NCBI GenBank assembly: GCA_011390885.1
Contig: JAABRO010000025.1
Span: 1 to 41,945 of the forward strand
Origin: Gemmatimonas sp.
GTDB lineage: Bacteria > Gemmatimonadota > Gemmatimonadetes > Gemmatimonadales > Gemmatimonadaceae
Length of the DNA stretch: 41,945 bases
Reading direction: 5' to 3'
Position numbers and translations under genes: made by a program. The notes under the pieces were generated by a model. It ran no database searches. It had not been told where the DNA came from and saw nothing but the letters and a program-made list of their open reading frames with translations. Below, piece by piece: positions 16,816 to 25,912 of this stretch (position 1 is the first letter of the stretch; every line of letters begins with the position of its first letter).

Positions 16816-17484
16816 TCACACCGAGTAGTGCAGCACCGAGAAGAAATGACAGGCGCTGCCGGCCATCACGAAGCCGTGCCAGACGGCGTGCATGTACCGC
16901 GGTGTGCTGCGCACGTAGAAGAGCACACCGGCGGTGTAGCAGAGCCCTCCACCCACCAGCAGCCAGAAGCCGGCGCTGTCCATGGCCAGCGCGAGCGGAC
17001 GGATCACGAGAATGGCCGTCCACCCCATGGCCACGTAGAACGCGGTGGACAGGCGCCGGAAGCGCGTGCGGAACGCCACCTTGAACACGATGCCGAGCGC
17101 CGCGAGCGTCCAGATCGCACCGAGCAGCATCCACCCCCACAGCCCACGCAACACGCCGAGCGCGAAGGGTGTGTACGTGCCCGCGATCAGCAGGTAGATC
17201 GCGACATGATCGACCACCTGCAGCACCTGCTTGGTGCGCGAGGGCGGCACGGCATGGTACAGCGTGCTCGACGCATACACGGCCACGAGCGCCGCGCCGA
17301 ACACGCTCATGCCGGCCACGATCAGCGCGTCGCCGCGCGAGAGGGAACCGAGCACGAGCACCGGCAGCCCCACGAGCGCGAGCACCAGGCCGATGCCGTG
17401 CGTGATCGCGTTCGCGAGTTCTTCGCCGCGCGTGTAGTGCGCAGGGAAGGCGGTGCTCATCGCGGTGCTCATCGCGGTGCTCAT
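16816..17484 (-). CDS. TrhA/hemolysin III family (PAQR-type) membrane protein
   Basis: A seven-TM protein of about 214-222 residues. Family marks are HYTRGEELANAITHGIGL at the start, SSTLYHAVPPS and DHVAIYLLIAGTYTPFAL in the middle, and AVWHGFVMAGSACHFFSVL at the end. The conserved His and Asp residues of these motifs line the metal site of the PAQR fold. The members are membrane hydrolase-like or fatty-acid homeostasis proteins; haemolysin activity is doubtful. The N-terminus holds three copies of a 12-bp unit, each with an ATG (starts at 17484, 17472, 17460), so the true start is ambiguous. ATG 17460 matches the usual family length best. It follows the SMP-30-like gene by 39 nt and is followed by DoxX. 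Confidence 0.88.
   Translation of the reverse strand: MSTAMSTAMSTAFPAHYTRGEELANAITHGIGLVLALVGLPVLVLGSLSRGDALIVAGMSVFGAALVAVYASSTLYHAVPPSRTKQVLQVVDHVAIYLLIAGTYTPFALGVLRGLWGWMLLGAIWTLAALGIVFKVAFRTRFRRLSTAFYVAMGWTAILVIRPLALAMDSAGFWLLVGGGLCYTAGVLFYVRSTPRYMHAVWHGFVMAGSACHFFSVLHYSV
17449..17484 (-). repeat. Three tandem 12-bp units encoding Met-Ser-Thr-Ala repeats at a start codon
   Basis: The sequence ATGAGCACCGCG is repeated three times (last copy ending GCC) and encodes MSTAMSTAMSTA. Each copy offers an in-frame start codon. Gain or loss of a copy would change the number of start codons but not the frame. Confidence 0.85.
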
Positions 17485-17523
17485 GGCCGTCGTCTCATGT
17501 TTCGGATCCCCTGACGAGCGACC

Positions 17524-18468
17524 TCAGTTCACCCGCCAGAACTCCACACGCCCCAGCTCGAACAGCGGCACCGCCACGATCCCCGTCTTCGCATCCACGC
17601 CGATGTCGGCGGGCGCCGGCACGCCGGTGATGAGCGGCTTGAGGCCGCCGTTCGCCAGGACATGCACGGTGCTGTCGGCCCAGCTGCTCACGAGCGTGCG
17701 GCCATCGGCCAGGCGCACGATGCCGTCGAAGCTGCCGGGGCCCGACGCGACCGAATCGGCCGTGGCCGAGCCGGGCGTCCACTCGACGATCGTGCCGGTG
17801 GCGAAGGGCACCACCGTCACGCGTCCCGTGGCTTCGTCGAACATCACACCGTTGGGACCGGGCGCGCCCTCGAAGCGGATCGCCTCGTTCACCGTGCGAC
17901 CGGTGAGCTGGAAGAGGCGGTCCGGGCCGGGGTGGCTCATGCCGTCGGCACCGAAGCGGATGCCCGTGTCGCTGATGTACAGCGTGCCCTGCGCGCCGAG
18001 CGTGATGTCGTTGAGGAACACGGCCCCGTCCACGGGCACGCTGGCCACCGCGGCGCCCGTGGTGAGGTCGAAGGCGCGCACGTTGGTGATGTCGGCCACC
18101 CACAGCGTGTCACCCACGATCGCCATGCCCTTGGGCGCGTCGAGGGCGACGCCGTTGGCGCCGCCCGCGATGAACATCGTGTCCACCGTGGCGAAGTCGG
18201 CGCTCACGCGCGTGATGAAGCCGTTGTTGTCGGCGTCGTTCGGCACGCCGTTGATGTTGGCGATGTACCACACGCCGCGCGCAGCGTCGAAGATCGCGCT
18301 CTCGGGGGTGGACAGGCCACCCACCTCGCCGACCTTCGCCGGGGCGAGTTCGGCGCGCGCCGAGTCGGCGACGTCGGTGGAGGGCTGGTCGGAGCCCGCA
18401 CAGGCGGCGAGCGCGGAAACGGCGGCCACGCCGATCAGGCGGCGGGAGAACTCGGAGGTGCGATGCAT
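17524..18468 (-). CDS. SMP-30/gluconolactonase-like beta-propeller lipoprotein
   Basis: A 314-residue exported protein. The signal MHRTSEFSRRLIGVAAVSAL ends in lipobox LAAC with lipidated Cys23. The rest is a repetitive beta-propeller: STPESAIFDAARGVWYIANI, APKGMAIVGDTLWVADI, FLNDITLGAQGTLYISDTG, GPNGVMFDEATGRV and DGIVRLADGRTLVSSWADS. This pattern is shared by SMP-30 lactonases and NHL-type propellers. Metal ligands of true gluconolactonases cannot be assigned confidently, so the catalytic role is open. Translation is read from ATG 18468; the open frame further upstream covers the divergent plug gene and is not coding. It is divergent from that plug gene and probably cotranscribed with TrhA and DoxX. 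Confidence 0.75.
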   Translation of the reverse strand: MHRTSEFSRRLIGVAAVSALAACAGSDQPSTDVADSARAELAPAKVGEVGGLSTPESAIFDAARGVWYIANINGVPNDADNNGFITRVSADFATVDTMFIAGGANGVALDAPKGMAIVGDTLWVADITNVRAFDLTTGAAVASVPVDGAVFLNDITLGAQGTLYISDTGIRFGADGMSHPGPDRLFQLTGRTVNEAIRFEGAPGPNGVMFDEATGRVTVVPFATGTIVEWTPGSATADSVASGPGSFDGIVRLADGRTLVSSWADSTVHVLANGGLKPLITGVPAPADIGVDAKTGIVAVPLFELGRVEFWRVN

Positions 18469-18589
18469 GATGAACTCGATGACGGACCCGGAACTCGGTG
18501 GCAGGCGATCGCCAGACACGGTATGCTCATGGAAGTCTAACGATTTCGTCCGGCTCTGGATCCCGCCGACGCGTCCCACGCCTGCACGC

Positions 18590-19423
18590 ATGTCATTCGC
18601 CTCCCGCCTCCACGCCGCGCTGCTCGTCGCGGCGATCGTCTCCGTCGGTGCGCTGCTGCCGCGGTCGACGCTGGCGCAGTCCGGTACGGGAGCGCGCGTG
18701 GCCGGCGAGGTGCGCGCCGACTCCACCGGCCGACCGGTCGCCGGCGCCGTCGTCTCGGTGGCGGGGAGCGATCGCACGACACGCACCGACACGCTCGGCG
18801 GCTTCGTGCTTGCCGGCGTGCCACCGGGCACGCCGACCCTCACCGTGCGCGCCATCGGCTTCGCCGCGCGCGAGGTGCCGCTTCGACTGGCCGACGGTGA
18901 CTCCATCGATGTCGCGGTCCGGCTCACCCGCGCATCACCAGAGCTGGCGGCGGTCACGGTCACGGCCTCCACCGAGCGGCGCAGCATCTTCTTCGACGAC
19001 TTCACGGCGCGGCGGCGCACGAGCAACGGCCGGTTCCTCGACCATTCGCAGTTCGCGCAGGACCTGCACCAGCCGCTCTCGACCATCCTGCGCACGCGCA
19101 TGCCAGGGGTGCGCATCGTGCGCTACGGCGGTGGGCGCATGGCGCTCGCCTCCAACCGCGGCGTGGACAGCTTCATGCTGACCCCGCAGGGGGACGCGTA
19201 CGACCGCAACCTGGGCGCGCCCAAGGCCTGCTACGTGCAGGTGATCATCAACAACGCGCTCGTGTATGGCGGCGGCCGCGAGGAGACGCTCTACAACGTG
19301 GACCTGCTGCAGCCGGAGCGCGTCGAAGCGGTCGAGTTCTACACCTCCTCGACGGTGCCGCCGGAGTTCAATCGCGGCAGCACCAGCACCTGCGGCGCGC
19401 TGGTGCTCTGGCTGCGTCCGTGA
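18590..19423 (+). CDS. Short exported protein: carboxypeptidase-regulatory-like domain plus TonB-plug domain
   Basis: A 277-residue protein with a signal peptide (MSFASRLHAALLVAAIVSVG, cut near LAQ), one CarboxypepD_reg-like beta-sandwich (about 36-115: VAGEVRADSTGRPVAGAVVS, DTLGGFVLAGVPPG, LTVRAIGFA) and a plug-like domain (about 120-277). The plug part has the usual LRTRMPGVRIV and VEAVEFYTSSTVPPEF elements. The 22-strand barrel of a TonB receptor is absent; the protein ends LVLWLRP. Cys214 and Cys268 match the last cysteine pair of the three paralogues at 21477-25803. It is most likely periplasmic or surface-attached. The ATG was picked at the signal peptide; the longer open frame upstream overlaps the divergent gene. 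Confidence 0.75.
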   Translation: MSFASRLHAALLVAAIVSVGALLPRSTLAQSGTGARVAGEVRADSTGRPVAGAVVSVAGSDRTTRTDTLGGFVLAGVPPGTPTLTVRAIGFAAREVPLRLADGDSIDVAVRLTRASPELAAVTVTASTERRSIFFDDFTARRRTSNGRFLDHSQFAQDLHQPLSTILRTRMPGVRIVRYGGGRMALASNRGVDSFMLTPQGDAYDRNLGAPKACYVQVIINNALVYGGGREETLYNVDLLQPERVEAVEFYTSSTVPPEFNRGSTSTCGALVLWLRP

Positions 19424-19435
19424 TCTGGGCTCGCA

Positions 19436-19470
19436 GCGTGCGCGGGCGCCTTCTCGGGCGCTGCGCACGC
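19436..19470. terminator. GC-rich hairpin between convergent genes
   Basis: GCGTGCGC (19436-19443) pairs with GCGCACGC (19463-19470), with an inner GCGCC/GGCGC stem and a TTCTC-centred loop. It lies between convergent stop codons. No U-tract follows on either strand, so it is at best a bidirectional or Rho-assisted terminator. Confidence 0.45.
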
Positions 19471-19480
19471 CGCGACACGC

Positions 19481-21286
<1,806 letters not shown>

Positions 21287-21476
21287 TCATGGAACATACA
21301 CCGATCCGGAGGCCCCGGGCGGTTGAACCCACGAGCCTCGAGGCTCGAGGCTTCCCGCTCTGGTCCGGTGCGCCGCGATCCCGGCGGGCTGATTCGCGCT
21401 CAGGCGACCGTCGCGCGGAACGGCGGCAAGGTCGAAGGGGCGAGCTGCGAGCCTCGAGGGTGCAACTCACCCCACC
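21287..21476. other. Intergenic region with a 16-bp palindrome and a partial second copy
   Basis: Between the helicase start and the last plug paralogue. It holds a perfect palindrome CGAGCCTCGAGGCTCG (21332-21347), overlapped by GCCTCGAG-G-CTCGAGGC (21335-21351). A second CGAGCCTCGAGG lies at 21448-21459. It is an operator candidate for the helicase gene, or a terminator remnant for the plug cluster. TATGTT upstream of the helicase ATG (TSS at or near the ATG) lies nearby. No gene is supported. Confidence 0.5.
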
Positions 21477-22901
21477 CTACGGGCGCAGTCCGAACTGCGT
21501 CCAAAAGATCACCAGCGCACAATCGCTCTGCACGAACTCCCCGAAGCGCGCCGGCGCGTACGCCTCCGACCGGTACACCTCCACGGCCGCGAACTGCTCC
21601 GCCGAGATCGCGTGCAGTTCCGCGAGCGTGGCGGGCAGGCCGTCCACGAGCACCGTGGCGCGGCAGGTGGTCACACCGAGGTTGCGGCCGTAGCCATAGA
21701 TCGCGAAGCGCGCCTCGTCGGTCTCGCCGGGCGCGGTGCGAAGCTCGAGCCCCGGCACGGCCGCCAGCGCGGCGCGCAGGGAGCCGGCCTCGCGAATGGC
21801 GGTGGTGTCCACGAACGTGGCGATCCCCTCGGCGCGCCGGGCCTCGAACTCCTCGCGGTCACGGCGAATCACCCGCCGCTCGGTCACCGCGATTCCCTCG
21901 AGGCCGGCGATCGCGAGCCCGCGGTCGAGCGCCACGATCACCTCGGGGGTGCCCTCGAAGAGCACATCCACCTGCTGGGCCATGGCCACGTAGCCGGCCG
22001 CCTGCGCAGCGAGCATGCGCGAGCCCGGGGGCACCTTCGCGATCGTGAAGCGTCCGTCCGCCCCGGCCACCACGGCGCTGTCCACGCCATCGATGGCGAC
22101 CTCGGCGTTGGGCACCGGCTGCTGGTCGGGGCCGATTACCCGCCCCACGATGGTGGGCCAGCGGTCGACCGGGCCATCGGCCGGTGCCAGCACCAGGTCC
22201 ACGCGCCGCAGCGGGCGCTGCTCGAGCGCCACCTGCAGCGCGCCGGACTGCAGCTCGGTGGAGAGGCCGATCATGGCCATGTCGCCCATGGCCGGCACAC
22301 CGCACACGGCGTACCCGCCCGTCGAGTCGGTGACGGCGTCGCGCTCCTCGAGCTGGCGGAGACGGGTGCGCGGCAGGATCTCCTCCCACTGCACGCGAAT
22401 GGCCGCCCCCGCCACGCGCGTCCGGTCGTCGGGCAGCCGCGCCGAGCCCACGAGCACGCCGCGATTCTCGCCGGCGGGCATCTCGGCCCGACAGACCCGT
22501 TCCCAGATGGTGGCCAGCGACGGCGTGGCGGCCACCGCGCTGTCCCACCGCGCCACGCCCTCGGGCCGCGCGACGACCAGCGCGCCCAGCCCGATCTCGT
22601 CGAGCGCGGGGTGATACACGGTGAGGCGCGTGATCGTCGCCTCCCCCACGAGCGTGAAGCGACCCAGCGAGTCGGCGGTCACGGACACGCCCCCGGGCTC
22701 CGCGAAGATGAACGCGTCGGCGAGCGGCGCGTTGGCGAGGCTGTCGAAGACGACGCCGCGCACGGTGTCGGGGGCAGCCGGCGCGATCGACGCTCGCCGC
22801 GAGGCGGCATGAGCGGACGGAGACCACGCGGCCGTGGCACCGGGCAGGAGGGCGGCGAGCGCGATCAGCGCGGCGGCGCGAGAGCCGGAAGGAAGGGACA
22901 T
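21477..22901 (-). CDS. Exported plug-only protein, paralogue C of a tandem triplet
   Basis: A 474-residue protein with a signal peptide (MSLPSGSRAAALIALAALLP). First regulatory-like beta-sandwich: DTVRGVVFDSLANAPLADAF with DSLGRFTLVG. A middle beta-domain holds Cys137 and Cys200. A second regulatory-like domain is about 250-320 (GRVIGPDQQPVPNAEVAIDG, PPGSRMLAAQAAGY). The plug-like C-terminus is about 330-474 (LEGIAVTERR, LRAALAAVPGLELRT, TTCRATVLVDGLPA, CALVIFWTQFGLRP) and holds Cys413 and Cys461. No receptor barrel follows. It is last of three co-directional paralogues, 77 nt after the middle one. No enzyme motif is visible; a periplasmic scaffold or carbohydrate/peptide-binding role is conceivable but unproven. 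ATG 22901 sits at the signal peptide. Confidence 0.8.
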   Translation of the reverse strand: MSLPSGSRAAALIALAALLPGATAAWSPSAHAASRRASIAPAAPDTVRGVVFDSLANAPLADAFIFAEPGGVSVTADSLGRFTLVGEATITRLTVYHPALDEIGLGALVVARPEGVARWDSAVAATPSLATIWERVCRAEMPAGENRGVLVGSARLPDDRTRVAGAAIRVQWEEILPRTRLRQLEERDAVTDSTGGYAVCGVPAMGDMAMIGLSTELQSGALQVALEQRPLRRVDLVLAPADGPVDRWPTIVGRVIGPDQQPVPNAEVAIDGVDSAVVAGADGRFTIAKVPPGSRMLAAQAAGYVAMAQQVDVLFEGTPEVIVALDRGLAIAGLEGIAVTERRVIRRDREEFEARRAEGIATFVDTTAIREAGSLRAALAAVPGLELRTAPGETDEARFAIYGYGRNLGVTTCRATVLVDGLPATLAELHAISAEQFAAVEVYRSEAYAPARFGEFVQSDCALVIFWTQFGLRP

Positions 22902-22978
22902 GCCGGTAAGATTGCCCACTCGCGGGTCGGACGGCACCGCCCGCCCCTCAACCCGGAGCCGGCGGAGGACGACCCGCG

Positions 22979-24424
22979 TCAACGATCGAGCCCCTGCGCC
23001 GTCCAGAGTGCCACCACCGCACAATCGCGCCCGCTCGCGGACTCCGCGAACTGCGGCGGCGCGACAGCGCGCGAGGCGTACGCCTCGGCGCCCGCCACCT
23101 CGTGGAACGGCACCGCGTTGAGCCGGTCGATCGAGGTCGGTCGCCCATCGACAAAGATGTGTACGCGGCAGTTCCCCGCCCCGCGCAGGTCGACCTTCCA
23201 GTCGGTGGGGTCGCCACCAGCCACCGCATTCCCCCCACGCAGGACGTACCGGGCCCGGATCCACGCGAGGCCGCTGAGCCACGGCACGAAGCCGCGGGCC
23301 GCGCGCCACTCGGCCGCGTTCGCAACCAGCGATACGGCCGGATCGACGCTCGCGCGGCGCCGCGCCGCGAACGCCGCCCGCTGGCCGGCCACGCTGTCCG
23401 TCACGCGCAGGGGCACCGCCACGCGCTGGCCATCACGCAGCTGCTCGAGGCGCACGACCCGCGCGAGCGTGATGCTCACGGGTGTCGCCTCGGTGGCCGT
23501 GACGTCGATCGCCTGCGCGACGGGCGTGTGCCCGACGGCCTGTGCCGACAGCATGCGCGAGCCCAGCGGCACGGCGGCGAGGCGGAACTCGCCCCAGCGA
23601 TCGGCGACGGCCGTGGCGGTCGCCACACCCTCCACGCTCACGCGCGCCTCCGCGACGGGGAAGCCCGTTTCATCGACGATGCGACCGCGCACGACACCGC
23701 CGGTGCTGTCGTCCCGGCGTCCGAGCAGCAGGTCGATCCGGCGCACGCGACGCGCGTCGCCCGCCAGGCGCACCACGCCACTCGCCACCTCCAGGCTCGT
23801 GGCCGCAAGGGCGAGTTCGGTGGCCGTGGGCACGTCGCACAGCGCCCAGGTGCCGACAGAATCGGTCACGGTGCGGCGCGTGGCCTCGTCATCGGGGGCG
23901 ACGTCCCGCCACGCGACCTCGACCGTCGCACCGGCCACGAGCACCGGTCCACCCGACGCGGCCGTATCCGGCGTCGCGAGCCGCGCGGATCCGACGAGGA
24001 TGCCGCGGGCCGTCGCGGGCGGCTCGCCGCCACAGGCCACCCGCCAGATCGTGGCGAACGACGGCGTGGCCAGCACGGCGTCGCGCCATGCGCGAGCCGC
24101 GGCCGGCCGCTGCGCCCCGATGCCGTCCAGCCCCATGACGTCGAGCGACGGGTGATGTACCTGGAGCGACTCCACGACCGAATCGCTCACGAGCACGAAG
24201 CGCCCGAGGCTGTCCGCCACGGCGCCCGCCACGTGCGGCCGCGCCACGATGATCGCGCCCGCGAGTGGCTCGCGGGCGAGCGAGTCGAAGACTGCGCCCG
24301 TGACCGTGTCCGGTCGTGACGCGGACGGCGCGGGCGTCTGGGCGCCGGCGGTGGCGATCGCGCCCCACGTGAGCGCGAGGAGCAGCGCGCACACCAGCGC
24401 GCCGCCGCGCCCTGCGACGCTCAC
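22979..24424 (-). CDS. Exported plug-only protein, paralogue B (diverged plug)
   Basis: A 481-residue paralogue with the same order: signal peptide (cut near AGAQ), beta-sandwich (DTVTGAVFDSLAREPLAGAI), middle domain with Cys131 and Cys196, second beta-sandwich (GRIVDETGFPVAEARVSVEG, PLGSRMLSAQAVGH), and plug-like end with Cys419 and Cys468. The plug N-terminus is the most diverged of the three: the LxGVTVT motif is replaced by LEQLRDGQRVAVPL, and a WLSGLAWIRARYVLRGG insert is present. The C-terminus ends LWTAQGLDR instead of GLRP. GTG start overlaps the upstream paralogue's TGA as GTGA, so the two are translationally coupled. Confidence 0.8.
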   Translation of the reverse strand: MSVAGRGGALVCALLLALTWGAIATAGAQTPAPSASRPDTVTGAVFDSLAREPLAGAIIVARPHVAGAVADSLGRFVLVSDSVVESLQVHHPSLDVMGLDGIGAQRPAAARAWRDAVLATPSFATIWRVACGGEPPATARGILVGSARLATPDTAASGGPVLVAGATVEVAWRDVAPDDEATRRTVTDSVGTWALCDVPTATELALAATSLEVASGVVRLAGDARRVRRIDLLLGRRDDSTGGVVRGRIVDETGFPVAEARVSVEGVATATAVADRWGEFRLAAVPLGSRMLSAQAVGHTPVAQAIDVTATEATPVSITLARVVRLEQLRDGQRVAVPLRVTDSVAGQRAAFAARRRASVDPAVSLVANAAEWRAARGFVPWLSGLAWIRARYVLRGGNAVAGGDPTDWKVDLRGAGNCRVHIFVDGRPTSIDRLNAVPFHEVAGAEAYASRAVAPPQFAESASGRDCAVVALWTAQGLDR

Positions 24425-25803
24425 GGCCGCAATCCGTACTTGGTCCAGAAGAGCACCACCGCGCAGTTGTCGCCGAGCGGCTGGTAGCGCGAAGGCGCGA
24501 ACGCCACCGTGGTGTAGAACTCCACCGCCGCGATGTTCTGCAGCGGAATGCGGTTGACCTCCTCGTTGTTCGTGATCGTGCCATCGAGATACACGTACGC
24601 GCGGCAGCCATTGCGGCCAAGAATCACGAAGTCGCTCGTGGGTCGCCTGGCGTCGGACTGCACGATCACGCCGGGCGTTTGCTGAATGGCCGCACGCACG
24701 TTCGGGTAGCTCGCGAGCATGGCCGAGTCCACGACGCGCCCGAAGCCCGCGCGCTTCCGCAGCTCGAACTCCTGCCGATCGAGGCGCAGGCTGGTCCGGG
24801 CGGTTACCGTCACCCCCTCGAGCTGCACCAGCTTGTCGAACGGGATCTCGAGGGGCGGCGCGTCGCCCGTCATCACCTCCACGAGCTGGCCCACCGGCTG
24901 GTAGCCGACGGCGCGCACGTACAGCATGCGCGAGCCCACGGGCACGTTGCTGAAGCGGAAGCGACCATCGGGGCCGGTGGTGATCGGTTCGTCGGCCCCG
25001 TCGAGCGCGAGCTGGATGTCGGCGAGCGGCGTACCCTCCCGGCTGCGCACCACGCCCTGGAGGGAGCCGCGATCCGTTTCGCTCCCGAGCACGAGGTCGA
25101 TGCGGCGGAGCGCGCGCGCATCGGGGGGCACCGTGACGATCCCGGACTGGTACTCGCGCGAGACCGCCGCCAGCGACACGTCGACGAAGTCCTCGATGCC
25201 GCAGATGAGGAAGTTGCCGAGCGAATCGGTGCGCACCTCACGCGAGCGGATGTCGCCGCCGCCGATCGCGTAGTCGGGCTTGGGCCACTGCGCGATCACG
25301 CTCGCACCGGCCACACGCGTGGTGCCATCGGCCAGGCGCGCGGTGCCCGACACGATGACCGTGCGTCCGCCGAGCGGGCGCGGCGAGTCGCACAGCCTGG
25401 GCCAGAGCGTGGCGTGGGACGGCGTGGCGAGGAGCACCTCCGCCCGCCGGCTGCCCGGACGCTCGGCGGTGAGCGCGCCGATGCCGAGCTGGTCGAGCAC
25501 GCCGTGATAGGCCGTGATGCGGGCACCGATGACATCGGTGAGGATCGCGAAGCGACCCGCCGAGTCGGTCACGCCCGTGGCGCCACCGGGCGCGACGATC
25601 ACGAAGGCCCCGGCGAGCGGCTCGCCCGCGAGGCTGTCGAACACCACCCCCCGCACCGTGTCGGCGGCGGAGCGCGCGCGCACCGTGTCGAGCACCGGCG
25701 GATCCTGCGCCCGGACGGCGCGAGGCGAGGCCAGGCAGGCGACGAGGGCGAGCAGCGCGCCGAGGTGCGCACGGGCGCGGGCGCGAACGCGGACGACCGG
25801 CAT
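24421..25803 (-). CDS. Exported plug-only protein, paralogue A (first of the triplet)
   Basis: A 460-residue protein, first of three. It has a signal peptide (about 1-33, ending AVRAQ), beta-sandwich one (DTVRGVVFDSLAGEPLAGAF, DSAGRFAI), a middle domain with Cys138 and Cys201, beta-sandwich two (GVVRSREGTPLADIQLALDG, PVGSRMLYVRAVGY), and a plug domain with the cleanest family signature: LEGVTVTARTSL, IQQTPGVIV, Cys400 in NGCRAYVYLDG, IAAVEFYTTVAFAP and Cys447 in NCAVVLFWTKYGLRP. As in its siblings the barrel is missing. The ATG was chosen at the start of the signal peptide. The upstream open frame into the divergent tgt region is not supported. A 9-bp inverted repeat lies in the divergent promoter region. 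Confidence 0.82.
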   Translation of the reverse strand: MPVVRVRARARAHLGALLALVACLASPRAVRAQDPPVLDTVRARSAADTVRGVVFDSLAGEPLAGAFVIVAPGGATGVTDSAGRFAILTDVIGARITAYHGVLDQLGIGALTAERPGSRRAEVLLATPSHATLWPRLCDSPRPLGGRTVIVSGTARLADGTTRVAGASVIAQWPKPDYAIGGGDIRSREVRTDSLGNFLICGIEDFVDVSLAAVSREYQSGIVTVPPDARALRRIDLVLGSETDRGSLQGVVRSREGTPLADIQLALDGADEPITTGPDGRFRFSNVPVGSRMLYVRAVGYQPVGQLVEVMTGDAPPLEIPFDKLVQLEGVTVTARTSLRLDRQEFELRKRAGFGRVVDSAMLASYPNVRAAIQQTPGVIVQSDARRPTSDFVILGRNGCRAYVYLDGTITNNEEVNRIPLQNIAAVEFYTTVAFAPSRYQPLGDNCAVVLFWTKYGLRP

Positions 25804-25848
25804 GACGGGCAGGAAGCGGAGGTGGGAGGGGACGACGCAACGGCTCCT

Positions 25849-25870
25849 ACTCGTGACGATGGTCACGAGT
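25849..25870. promoter_or_regulatory. Inverted repeat ACTCGTGAC-GATG-GTCACGAGT in the plug/tgt divergent region
   Basis: Two perfect 9-bp arms with a 4-nt spacer lie between the divergent paralogue A and tgt starts, 43 bp before tgt and 46 bp before the plug gene. This symmetry suits a dimeric regulator or a small RNA hairpin. No terminator U-tract follows. The regulator is unknown. Confidence 0.5.
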
Positions 25871-25901
25871 TCCGTCGCTCCCCGCACGATACGGCGCGCG
25901 T

Positions 25902-25907
25902 TACGTT
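25902..25907 (+). promoter_or_regulatory. TACGTT box 5 nt before the tgt start codon
   Basis: TACGTT fits the TANNNT -10 pattern and is followed by GCCGC and the ATG, so transcription would begin at or beside the start codon. No -35 match was found. Confidence 0.35.
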
Positions 25908-25912
25908 GCCGC

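Noticed and set aside
17453-18589. N-terminal extension of the short plug gene
   Set aside because: It overlaps the divergent SMP-30-like lipoprotein gene; the signal peptide begins at 18590.
25514-25912. N-terminal extension of tgt
   Set aside because: It lies over the 5' end of the divergent plug gene, and Tgt homology begins after ATG 25913.
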